Assembly (NCBI GenBank): GCA_025716815.1
Contig: JAIXMN010000036.1
Span: 62,001 to 126,000, forward strand
Direction: 5' to 3'
DNA: 64,000 nucleotides
DNA from: Dichotomocladium elegans
Lineage: Eukaryota > Mucoromycota > Mucoromycetes > Mucorales > Lichtheimiaceae
Shown here: positions 1-9,619 of the stretch, piece by piece
Position numbering within the stretch: position 1 is the first letter of the stretch
Layout of the letters: each line of letters begins with the position of its first letter
The notes under the pieces: generated by a model
Database searches by the model: none
Seen by the model: the letters and a program-made list of their open reading frames with translations, nothing else
What the model was told of the DNA's origin: nothing
Made by a program: the position numbers and the translations under genes

Positions 1-421
1 TCCCCCTTGAGCACGAAGATAAGTAGTACTGCAAATGTATTTTCCCGCACGTACGTATTCATCAAAGGCCGGTCCTATTCTTGATTTGTCTCCCATCGGC
101 ACATCCTCCCCGCAATCGAGGCCATGGTGGATCTTTTGCACCTCTGTTTGTCCTGTGGCTATGGAGCCTGCAGATACTTGCTACAGAACAGTTTGCTCGA
201 TACTTTCCGCTGCTCTGATGTTTAGATGTCGACATGTTGGATTCCGAAAATAGTAGCCTGCACTTCCTTCCGCTGTACTCTGTTTTGAGGTCTACAAGCG
301 CCGCGGGATCATTGATGGGAATTGGGGCGAAATCAAAGTGAGGTAACAGTCGCCACCTACCAAGGTTGTTATATTTGCCAACTCGATATTCGTGGGGATT
401 GAATAGTGACAATAGTGGCAT
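1..421 (-). CDS. possible partial gene cut by the left window edge, unidentified
   Basis: On the minus strand an ATG at 421 opens a 119-codon frame that ends at 62. A second frame, in a different phase, is open for 60 codons from 180 to the very edge and follows a TAG that could serve as a splice acceptor (181-183). The second frame has a protein-like composition (for example GEDVPMGDKSRIGPAFDEYV) and no stop before the edge. A multi-exon gene reading leftward out of the window is therefore possible. I could not place the intron that would join the two frames, and I recognise no domain. It could also be chance. Confidence 0.3.
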
Positions 422-588
422 ATCGACCTATTTATTAATGATAGTAATAATTTTGTAGCAACATATGATTATGTTAGGGTAGGGTGTATTCGTACAGATC
501 AATAAAGGTACTGATAGGATTAGAAAGAAGAAGAAAAAATAGGGTGTGTATGGATGGGGAAGATAGGGGCAAGTTGCATGTGCCGAAA

Positions 589-1134
589 CTACCATCCTTG
601 CTTGAATGCAAGGCCGGCAATGGCGAGGCCAAGAGCATAGAACAAGATGCTGTATCCGAGGCGCAGGAAGCGATGCTGCCAGATAAGCTCAAGGAGAACA
701 AATAAGACAGTGAAGGCGAAGAAGATCCACACTAGAATAAAGACAGCGCGCGTGGACCCTTTGCTGAAGGTGTTGATCAGCAAGACGGACAGGAGCATAA
801 AGAGGTTCTCCTTCAGGAGACGATGGGCATCCCAGACACGGCGACTGATGGGTGAAGTTGCACCAAAGCGATTGAGGAAGCCGAGACGGTTTGCCTTCAT
901 TGCTGCCGCCTCTTCGTCTGTAGTCGGAGCGACGCCAGTAGTAGTAGTAGCAGCGCCGGGAGCAATGCCCGGGGCTGCACCCGGAGCAGTGGTGAGATAG
1001 GCTGTCGTGTAGGGATCACCGACCACGTGGCGCACCACGTACATGAGACCCCACAAAACCCAGAGTGTTAGGAATGCAATCCAACTGGCGCGAACATATC
1101 CGTCCGTGATAAAAGCTGCAAAGTCTTTGAACAT
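589..1134 (-). CDS. small multi-pass membrane protein, family not recognised
   Basis: An uninterrupted 181-residue reading frame with its ATG at 1132-1134. Hydrophobic helices are visible at about residues 17-36, 110-124, 130-152 and 160-178, so four membrane spans are likely. Between helix 1 and helix 2 lies a loop rich in Ala, Thr, Pro and Gly (about 45-75), followed by a basic stretch with RLGFLNRFG. There is no obvious cleavable signal peptide; the first helix starts near residue 17 after an aromatic N-terminus. I do not recognise the family, but composition and length suggest a real endomembrane protein of the kind common in fungi. It has no intron, unlike nearly all neighbours. A homopolymer-rich stretch (1150-1190) lies just upstream of the start. 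Confidence 0.65.
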   Translation of the reverse strand: MFKDFAAFITDGYVRASWIAFLTLWVLWGLMYVVRHVVGDPYTTAYLTTAPGAAPGIAPGAATTTTGVAPTTDEEAAAMKANRLGFLNRFGATSPISRRVWDAHRLLKENLFMLLSVLLINTFSKGSTRAVFILVWIFFAFTVLFVLLELIWQHRFLRLGYSILFYALGLAIAGLAFKQGW

Positions 1135-1955
1135 TTTGAGTCTGTTGGAATTTTTTTTTCTTTGGATAGAAACAAAAAAAAAAAAAAGAGGGTGAAGAAA
1201 TATATGATCTACAGGCCCTTGGCTTGATTATAATATATATACGGGCTAATGTCCATGGGTTTCATGAGCTCTGTTCATTTTTTTTTCCATGGATTGTTCT
1301 TCCTGCACGCACAGCTAATTACCTTTTTTTTTTTTTCTACGAAAAGTGTCCTGCCTGCTATGATACCCATGTTCATTGTCATGGATCTTTCTTTTCCGAT
1401 CACATGCAATTCGATCCTCCATTATGTCGGATAGAAAACATGTTAATGATGCTGGGCAGATCGATTGTCCATGTTCATATAAAAGAATGGATGCCGGCTG
1501 TTTTCTAAGAGAGGAAATTCGTGTAACCGTGCGGCGCAAGCCAATGAAAAACCGTAACGCCAGGGATTACCACGGTCCTGGATGGCGAAATAATACGTAA
1601 TCAAAATCTACCGCGGTCATGCAATCGATAGGACGCTCCCTTCCATACCTTTATGATGTTCATTGTCTCGGGCGATCCATTTTGGTCATGTGCCGCGTAA
1701 GCAACGCCTGATATGGAATGGCTCATTTTCTAGCGCATCCTTGGTAGGTTGAACAAAGAAACCCGAGCCGGAGAATATAAGAACGGGGTTTGAGCAAGGG
1801 GCCCATTCTCTTTTTTTTTTCTTAGTAAACAGTACCTTGGGAATATCCCCAATCGCTCTCCCCTATTCGAGTACATCCCCCACAGTATGCGATATGCTTA
1901 GGGAAGGGTCAACAGAGCATAGTGTATTCATTCACATATATATAATTAGCTGGAT
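1135..1955. other. intergenic region between divergent genes
   Basis: This 0.8 kb separates the leftward membrane-protein gene from the rightward MFS transporter gene. It holds poly-T/poly-A tracts (1151-1188, 1275-1286, 1324-1337, 1811-1821) and a TATA-like stretch near 1937-1946 just upstream of the transporter start. I see no further gene in it. Confidence 0.6.
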
Positions 1956-4012
1956 ATGGAAAAGGTTGAGACAAAGCACAGTACAATAGAGCCCTACTCG
2001 ATCTTTTCGAGACGCAAAAAGATGTCTATTGCGGCCATCGTTTCATATGCAGGCCTGTTATCTCCCCTGTCGTCCAACGTGTACTTTCCGTCGCTGACAG
2101 AGATTGAGAAGGTAATAATCAACTCCCCCTTTTTTTTCAACGCCCCGCTTCTTGCTGCCTTTTGTGAGTGCTTTCAAATTAAAAACTACCTCTGAGTCCA
2201 TTAAGCACATGCAGGAAAAAGAAAAAAGAACAAAAAAGTTTGACCTTACGATAGTTTCTTTGGGGAGAGCATTGTCCAGAAACTGGAAGGGAATATCCTA
2301 ACCAGAGATATTTTCCCCGCTTTGGACAAAATAGGACTTTAGGATCAGTACTTCTCTCGTCAATCTTAGTGTCACGGTATTCATGATCTTTCAGGCACTG
2401 ACGCCTTCCTTTTGGGGGTCGCTTGCAGACATATGGGGTCGGCGGCCAGTATACATTTGCACAGAAATCATTTTTCTTTGTGTTTGTGCGGGCCTAGCCA
2501 ATTCTCAGAACTTTTCGGTGCTCGTGGTACTTCGGATGTTCCAGGCCATGGGCGCCAGCTCGGCCATCGCGTTGGGTAAACCTTGTGTGTGTGTGTGTGT
2601 GCGTGCGTCAGTAACTCATTGCATAGTCCCCCACCGGGTATTAAACTTAAATCGCTAGGATCTGGCGTGCTTGGAGATATCACCGAACCTGCGGAGTAAG
2701 TGCATTCATATGCCTAAACAGCAAAGGATGGCAAGCAAGTCTCTCTCTCTAAACGAGGAAGACTAGACGAGGCGCCTACTTTAGTGCATTCACCTGCTGC
2801 CAACTCCTTTCCACTGCACTCGGACCGGTCATTGGCGGTGCCATTGCCCAGAACCTAAGCTGGAGGTCAGTCAGAATGTTTTCTTTTCTTATGCAACGTT
2901 TTTAAGGCCATGAGTTCCTACCGTAAAACACCCTCCTTCGTGCTAGGTGGATCTTTTACATTCTCATGATTGTTGGCGGCATAGCCCTTTTTATCATTGT
3001 CTTCTTCTTGCCTGAGACGCTCCGCACCCTTGTCGGCAACGGGTCAGGTTACGCGAATCCAACGCCCCAGCAATGGTTTAGATACCATGTACGAGGCAAG
3101 CCGATCGGGCCCAAGGCCAATCGGAGACGTTTCCTGCGTTTGCCACGTGTATGGGAGCCCTTCACCTACCTTTTATACCCCGACGTAGCACTCATCATGC
3201 TCTCCAATGGGCTCGTGGCGGCCATGCTGGCGGTCTACCTGACCACGACATCTACTCACTTTGAGCGCATCTACGGGCTCGACACGCTTCAGATAGGTCT
3301 ATGCTATCTGCCTTTTGGTCTTGGCTGCTTCCTCGGTTCGCTGCTTGCATCCCGGATCCTCAATCGCGACTTTGAAGCGGTCGCGTCAAAGTGCGGCGTC
3401 AGGCCAGAAAAAGGCGTCATCACGCCCGCATTCCCCATCTTCCTCGCACGGCTGCGAACCGTATGGATACAGTTGACTGCTCTTCAGGTAGTCACCATTG
3501 TATATGGGTGGGTCCTTTACAAGCATGTCCATTTGGCTGTTCCCCTTATCCTTCAGTTCATCGGTAAGTAATCCCTTCCTGCATTCTCTCCCATTCTGAA
3601 TTATTCGCTGCGCATACACAAACACACATGCAATCCATGTACGCACAGCTGGCTTTTCGGTCACTTGCAGCGTGTCTGCCTTCCAAACACTCAGCGTCGA
3701 CCTTTTCCCGGGAAAAGCGGCATCGATCGGTGCATCCAGCAACCTTGTACGAAGTTCATTAGGGTCAGTCGCGATTTTTTTTTTGCTGGCAACAGAAGGA
3801 GATCTCCCATGTTGACCGATTCTTCTTTTTTTGTGGATTACAGAGCAGCAGCAACAGCATGCATTGAGCCTGGAATCAACGGCATTGGCGTCGGCTGGAT
3901 GTTCACTTTAATGGGCATCATCCTGATCACATCTACAGCTGTCATTCCCGTGATTATGAAATCCGGCCCTGGATGGTGGCAGCGCCGCTGGGAAAGACAG
4001 CAGCAGAAATAA
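1956..4012 (+). CDS. MFS transporter, DHA1 family (QDR/FLR-like multidrug:H+ antiporter)
   Basis: Seven exons give 477 residues: 1956-2111, 2335-2575, 2659-2695, 2767-2865, 2947-3563, 3649-3763 and 3844-4012. The exons join in frame and all introns are GT-AG. After a short basic N-terminus the first helix carries LLSPLSSNVYFPSL, the usual TM1 signature of fungal DHA1 exporters. Exon 2 encodes the MFS motif A loop GSLADIWGRRPVY. Exon 4 gives the motif C-like stretch LGPVIGGAIA of the antiporter subfamily. A cytoplasmic loop between the two six-helix halves falls in exon 5, and the last helix is followed by a Trp/Arg-rich tail. Proteins of this group export drugs, polyamines or weak acids at the plasma membrane by proton antiport; the substrate cannot be read from the sequence. 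The 37-base third exon is needed for continuity. Confidence 0.9.
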
Positions 4013-5143
4013 AACACACACGCACCCTGCGAAAGGCTTGAGAGGGTTGCTGAAGCAATACAATTCGCTGCAGTAGCAAGATATCCTTTTTCCATCCCAA
4101 TGCCAATGATTTCATGTACTTGATTGTTCAGTTAAAGAGCTGGCTTTGCGTCAGGCTCAAATACATGATATATATATACCTAAGAGTCCATGTACGCATG
4201 TACACACAATGCCATGATCTGCCTCGGAAACGATAGGATTTAGATATCTGCTAGCCAAGATTTTTCTTACGACAGGCTCATCATCAAGGCTTCCAGATGA
4301 GGAAGACTCGCGCTTCCCCTCCCCCACCTCCCAGGTAAGCACGCATTTTTCAAACGGAAAGTAGACGCATTAAACTTTCCATCGGTGGATGGCTTGACTG
4401 TCCAGTGTTTATAGGGAAATGGGTTGCCATGAATGACAACTTCTTCAACCATGAACCCCATTCGTCCATAATGTGAGCGATGTAGGGATAAACGAGCAAG
4501 AGGATGGTTATATTCGAAAATAGAACACTTTCTTGATATCTTTCTCTTCAATTCTGTTTTGTGGTTGGTTGACTTGATGAAAGCAAGCGGAGCATCGCCT
4601 CCTTTAATGTTACCTCTCTGTTCATTAGGACACAACTTCCAGTTTGGAAAAAGAATGTATATTAGCAAGCAGCTTCAGACGTCGTTTTTATTTTAACCCT
4701 CTGCGCGATGGCCAACCTCCCCGCTCCCCATCACTTCTTGGAAAACGCTTCAGATTTCACGGCAAACACTTAACCGCACTTGGTTCTTTTTAACCCGAAA
4801 AACCCCAATTATGCTTAGTCTCCCCCCCCCCACTTATTTCGTTGTCAGCAAATGACAGACAAAAAGAGCGACAGAATCCGGTCCGGCTTGGTCCGAGCCG
4901 GACTATCGCTCTCTCCCCCCGACCCGCCCAGACGCAGAGTGCCCCCACCTACCCAACCAACCGCAACTTCCCCCCCCCCAGGGAAACCCCCCAAGTCAAA
5001 CCTAGACCTCATTTTCGCTGAACGGTTGAAACCTTCTCTTTATACGACCTTAGGTAAGGACACCCCCAGCAACAACGACCATCCATCCATATCACGCAAC
5101 GATGGATCGATCCGATTAACGTCTCGAGGATGAATAGTTAACG
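4013..5143. other. intergenic, with the pyrimidine-rich promoter of the ribosomal protein gene
   Basis: No convincing gene. A 133-codon minus frame at 4267-4668 is open but starts and ends arbitrarily and shows no domain. From about 4825 the plus strand becomes C-rich (runs at 4826-4835 and 4970-4979), typical of a fungal ribosomal-protein promoter or 5' leader. Confidence 0.5.
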
Positions 5144-5962
5144 ATGGTCAGATACGCTGCCACTCCCGCCAACGCGTCCAAGGGTAAAAAAGAAAAAAAG
5201 AATAACCAACGGCTTGCATTCTTTTACGTCGTCCATTTTGAAAATTAATCACCCTTCGCCATTCTCTGGTTTTTTTTTGTCCCATTAGCTGCCAAGTCCC
5301 GCGGTTCGTACCTTCGTGTTCACGTAAGTATCCTTATGAGGGTGAAGCGATGTGCGTGTGTCCCTCTCTCTGTGCTTTTTCTGTGTTTTGGAAGAAAGAG
5401 AGCGAGCGAGAGAGAAAATAATGCTTTTTTAAGAAACTAATCATGGAGTTTGTGTACATGTGTGTATGTGTTTCGGGAAACGATCTAGTTCAAGAACACC
5501 CATGAAGTCGCTGCGGCCATCCAGGGCTTGAAGTTGAGCAAGGCTTACTCGTACCTCCAGAATGTGACCGATCACAAGGAGGCGATCCCGTTCCGCCGCT
5601 TCAACGGTGGCGTGGGCCGCACCGCCCAGGTCAAGCAGTTCAAGACCACTCAGGGTCGCTGGCCCGTCAAGTCGGTCAAGTTCGTCACTGACCTCCTCAA
5701 GAATGCCGAGTCGAACGCCGAGGCCAAGGGCCTCAATGTTGAGGAACTCTACGTCTCGAGCGTCATCGTCAACCAGGCACCGAAGCACCGTCGCCGCACC
5801 TACCGCGCCCACGGCCGCATCAACCCATTCATGTCTTCGCCCTCGCACATTGAGGTCATCCTCACCGAGAAGGAGGACAATGTCCCTGCCGCGGCTGGCA
5901 AGCAGGTTACTCGCCTCAACGCCCGTCAGCTCGCCCGCAACGCCCGTCTTGCTCGCGCTTAA
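5144..5962 (+). CDS. RPL17: 60S ribosomal protein uL22 (RPL17)
   Basis: Three exons, 5144-5183, 5289-5323 and 5489-5962, encode 182 residues, close to the 184 of yeast Rpl17. The N-terminus reads [19 protein letters not shown] and continues into the conserved stretch with [20 protein letters not shown]. The hallmark C-terminal loop [20 protein letters not shown], which lines the nascent-peptide exit tunnel and binds 25S rRNA, is intact. The protein is an early-binding structural component of the large ribosomal subunit. Short 5' exons followed by one long coding exon are usual for fungal ribosomal-protein genes. Codon choice is strongly biased to C-ending codons, as expected for a highly expressed gene and unlike its neighbours. 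Confidence 0.97.
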
Positions 5963-8158
5963 ACTTCCACCCCCGCCCCTACTTCGCCGCATCCAGCAAC
6001 ACCTCCTCTTTTTTTCGGTCTCTCTCTTGACACCTCGCTGCGGACGAATACACACAAGCCGGCGCCTGCTTCATGCATCGTTCTCCCCCTTCCAATGTTT
6101 TTCTTTGGGTAAAAAAATAAAACTATAAGTATAACGAAAAGAACGGGAAAGCACAAAAGGCATCATGACACATATGGTGATGTATGGAATAAGGGATATC
6201 GGTACACATGACGATAAGGAGCCGAGGTGCATCGTCATCCAGGATGAGTCAATCGCTCATTGCTTCTTCCCTGACAATGTCACGCGGTCTAGAGCCACGT
6301 GACGCGCAGTCTTCGGAACCAGCGGTGGCATGTAGTCTTCATTGTTCAGCCTGTGTGCTGCTGCTTCTCGAAGACTTCATTACCTAGGAAGAATGTTTTC
6401 CCCACTACATACTTCTTTGACGTTGCCCTACCTCTCAGATTTTCAACGTCCGATTTCTGTTGTGTTGGCCACCTTGGGTGTTTCTAAAAGTGCTGCCATC
6501 GCTTCGTGTTGCTGTGCTGCTATTACTGTATTTATCCCACTGCATTATGAGGTGATTTCCCTCCTCCTTCCCTCTTTCGCCGAGATCTGACGATTCCTGC
6601 GCAGATGCTATTGCGAGCCGCTGTGGTTTTTTTTTTTAGCGGAGGGTTCATCAAGCCTCCTCCAGCGGAGCAGGGTTCGTTTGTTCCTGGAGGGTAGAGG
6701 TCAAGCATGAAGAAAGAGATACCCGCTCCTCCCCCGTCCCCACTCCACTTTTTTTTTTCTATCTACTTACGGTCACCTTGTAAAGGCAGGTCCAGAAACA
6801 GCGTAGCAATCTTTGTATTGCGATGGTCTCCACAACATTTTCTTTGCTCTTGGGAGACTTGCATCATAATCATCAAAAAAATAAAGTTTTTGGGAAAAAG
6901 GGGGTCGTTAGCGCACACATACACAGAGCCTTCCCGGGCTGAAACACTGCCTGGAATGCGGCACTTGGTCAATGATCTCCAAAAAGCATCGGTAAAAGAC
7001 ATGGTGTGAGATGGAGCAGGACGAAAGATCACAGCCAAATCGGCATAAATCATGGCAGACAGACACCGCCGCCGCATCCCCGATTACAGAAATCTTGACA
7101 AATCAAGCTGTCACGCAGCAGCAGCAGCAGCGTGGTTGTTGATGAGCGCGTCGATGATTCACAGGAGGGTCACATGGGATGAAGACGTTGGTTGAGCTCC
7201 TGTATCTCGATGCTGGGCAGAAATCTACAAAAGACTCCAAGTCCCGCATATCCATCTCAAGGCCTGAAGATCGCTCCCCCCCCAGCGGGGGACATCATCA
7301 TTAAAGAGATAACGCATGCGTTGCGTGGAGTTTCAGTTCTTTTCTTTGCTGCTACTGCAACTACCAAACAATGACGCTCTTTTGGTTCTCGACATTGGCG
7401 TGGGGGGGGATCTTGTCCCACCCTTTGCCAAGAATCCGGAGACGTGCGAGGCAGGGTATTTTGCGCGATAGATTCCAACACGCCACACAACCGATTTTTT
7501 GATTCGATTGCAAAATGCCCACGGGAGGGAGGGAGGGGTTTAAGCGTACATCGAAAGGCCATGGCGGCAGAATGCGCCTGTCGGGATAGAGAGAGAGAGA
7601 GAGAACAAAGAACGTAAGCCACTGTAGCTGACCCTCCAGATGTTTCCAGGTCGATCAGCGGCATGTTCGCGCGCGCACAATCGATCAGGAGCGGATACAG
7701 CAGCCAGCCATACAACGCGGTAAGCGACCTGAGATTTTCTGATACCCACTGTCGGCTAGCAAGCTTGAATGAGAGGAATAGCTCAGGCCGGGCCAGGGAT
7801 CCAGCATAAGGTCTTGCTACTGCTGCACAGGCGCCCGGCACTGATACGGCAGATTGAGCTCCATATCTGGAATTGCGCAAAGCTGAACATGCCAGTTTCC
7901 ACAACATCGCATGGTGCGCCAACGCTTGGTTGCGTTTTAGGTATCTTTTTATAAAAGTGGCATTACCGCCGACGCTTTTATTCTAAATAGGATGGTTGGG
8001 CATGCAGGTGATAAAAGGTGAGAGAGAGAGAGAGAGAGAGGATGGTGGATGGGAGGTGGGGAGGAAGATAGCTATGTCGAAGGGAAAGAGATTGAGGATC
8101 CTCACAAGAAGCTGGTGGGGAGGGGAGGGGGTGCATTCCACACCTGGTGTTGTGTCTT
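5963..8158. other. 2.2 kb intergenic stretch, no convincing gene
   Basis: The region contains the 3' end of RPL17, poly-T tracts and (GA)n repeats near 7588-7602 and 8018-8041. The longest frame (minus, 7257-7922, 221 codons) is built from mixed-composition sequence including a translated (GA)n repeat and has no recognisable domain, so I treat it as chance. Confidence 0.5.
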
Positions 8159-8413
8159 CTATTTATCATCCTTGCAGTCGTACGTTTGGTCGCTCTTGCC
8201 ATCGGTGTATCCGGCACAGCAAGCGCTGAATTCAAGGACCGTGAGCATATTACCCAGATCGCACTCGTTGCTGGCACTGATGGACCCTTCACCCGTAAAC
8301 GGGCAGCACGTGGCGGTGCCAATCTGAGTATCGCATTGGCAGACAGCTGCAGAGGCCCGAGAAACCCCAAGAATGAGCATGACGGTCGAGGCAGCAATGG
8401 CAGAGAATTTCAT
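8159..8413 (-). CDS. small secreted cysteine-rich protein
   Basis: This gene encodes 84 residues. I chose the ATG at 8411-8413 because it begins a clear signal peptide (MKFSAIAASTVMLILGVSRA) with a likely cleavage near residues 22-23, and because a TATA box lies about 50 bases upstream. The mature chain holds eight cysteines at 25, 27, 36, 37, 51, 65, 66 and 80, in the order single, single, pair, single, pair, single. Hydrophobins also have eight cysteines and two pairs, but in the order single, pair, single, single, pair, single, so this is hydrophobin-like only in size and count. The cysteines probably form four disulfides in a secreted or cell-wall protein. Function is unknown. Low cysteine spacing in the N-terminal CxC is distinctive. 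Confidence 0.75.
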   Translation of the reverse strand: MKFSAIAASTVMLILGVSRASAAVCQCDTQIGTATCCPFTGEGSISASNECDLGNMLTVLEFSACCAGYTDGKSDQTYDCKDDK

Positions 8414-8460
8414 CGTAAGTGTATGAGAAGGTACGTACCAAGGCAAAAGGCAGAAACTCG

Positions 8461-8471
8461 CTTTATATATC
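8461..8471 (-). promoter_or_regulatory. TATA box of the secreted cysteine-rich protein gene
   Basis: On the minus strand the sequence reads gatatataaag. It lies about 50 bases before the chosen ATG at 8413, the usual spacing for a TATA-driven, highly inducible fungal gene. Confidence 0.6.
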
Positions 8472-8529
8472 TCTTCGTCTGCTGGCCCCCCCTCCACCTA
8501 CCTCTCCTGTCCCCTACTCCTGCTCCCTG

Positions 8530-8534
<5 letters not shown>

Positions 8535-8565
<31 letters not shown>

Positions 8566-8626
8566 CTCCTCCTGCCGCTGCTGTTGCTGCTGTTGCTGCT
8601 GCTGCTGCTGCCGCCGCCGCCGCCAC
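8535..8626. repeat. compound microsatellite (TC)n followed by (CTG)n/(CCG)n
   Basis: About 26 bases of TC repeat are followed by CCT/CTG and CCG triplets. It lies upstream of the cysteine-rich secreted protein gene. It creates spurious poly-Leu/poly-Ala frames on both strands. Confidence 0.85.
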
Positions 8627-9619
8627 TATCCCTGATACCTGCTCTCTCTCTCTGCCCCTCCTTTCCATCCCTGAAGGAAGCACATTCATGGCACATGACA
8701 AAAGGAGATAGCATTGACAATCCGGCAAATCCCCCCAAAAATCGTTTCTCCTTATCTTAGCAATGCATGATCTTGTTGTGCGAGTCTCTCCAACAAGTGT
8801 GGTTGGTGCAAACATCTCCGGCATTCTCGACTTTTTTTTTTTTCTACATATCATCATTCTTTGAACAAAATTCAATGGCTCGTGGAAAGGAAGAGACATT
8901 ACGATACCATTTGCGAATAAAAGGAATAAAGAGGGATGGTGTGTGTGTGTCTCCGAAGGAACTCGGGAGAAGAAGGGGATAAATTCACGTAGACTTTAGG
9001 ATCAAAATGGAGGGTCTCAGGGAATGTTTGAAATGAGGATCTCTATGAAAACCGTTCACAGACATGAAAACATACCCATACGGCTCATCTGGGACTTGGG
9101 AAGCTGAGGGAAGGGGGGGGAGGTCCTCATAAAGAAATGTGGGTATATCCTATGTATCACCCCCTTCCCCCGTGGGAACATGAATAGGTTCAAGCCTGCG
9201 CTTCTCGTTTATTCTGAAGGATCATCATCCACCACCATCTGCGTCTGCATCTTCGTGCATTCTGGAAATGATAATGCGCGTTCGTTTGTAACTGTCGTCC
9301 TGAGCTTAATCATCACCTGTCACCCTACATGGGTTATTAACCTCGGATAACGTGTCTTGCGCGAAGGAGAGAACGCAGTTCAAAGGATGTCCTGGGACTA
9401 CATACTATTGTATTTCTTCTGGAAGAACTTACGTTTGTGCGTGTGTATGTTTTTTTTTTGAGCGAGGGAGGGGCAAGTGAATTCTAAGGATAAATGAAAA
9501 AGGGGAAGAATCGAACGGTTGCTGGAGGGTAAAAAAGTGATATTACATAATGAATAAGGGGGACATCGCAAAACTAAAGAGCGAGAGAATGCATGCAGTT
9601 GTGTTTAAACAGCAGACTA
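8627..9619. other. intergenic, no gene seen
   Basis: About 1 kb between the upstream region of the secreted protein gene and the 3' end of the importin gene. It contains homopolymers and a short GT repeat near 8940-8950 but no supportable coding frame. Confidence 0.5.

Noticed and set aside
4267..4668. 133-codon minus-strand frame
   Set aside because: No recognisable motif, arbitrary start, and no splice-linked partner; kept only as a note in the intergenic entry.
5441..6055. 204-codon minus-strand frame
   Set aside because: Antisense shadow of the strongly codon-biased RPL17 exon 3.
7257..7922. 221-codon open frame on the minus strand
   Set aside because: It runs through a GA microsatellite, has no domain, no orderly composition and no neighbouring exon; a chance frame in GC-balanced DNA.
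8498..8899. poly-Ala frame on the minus strand and poly-Leu frames on the plus strand
   Set aside because: They are translations of the TC/CTG/CCG microsatellite, not genes.
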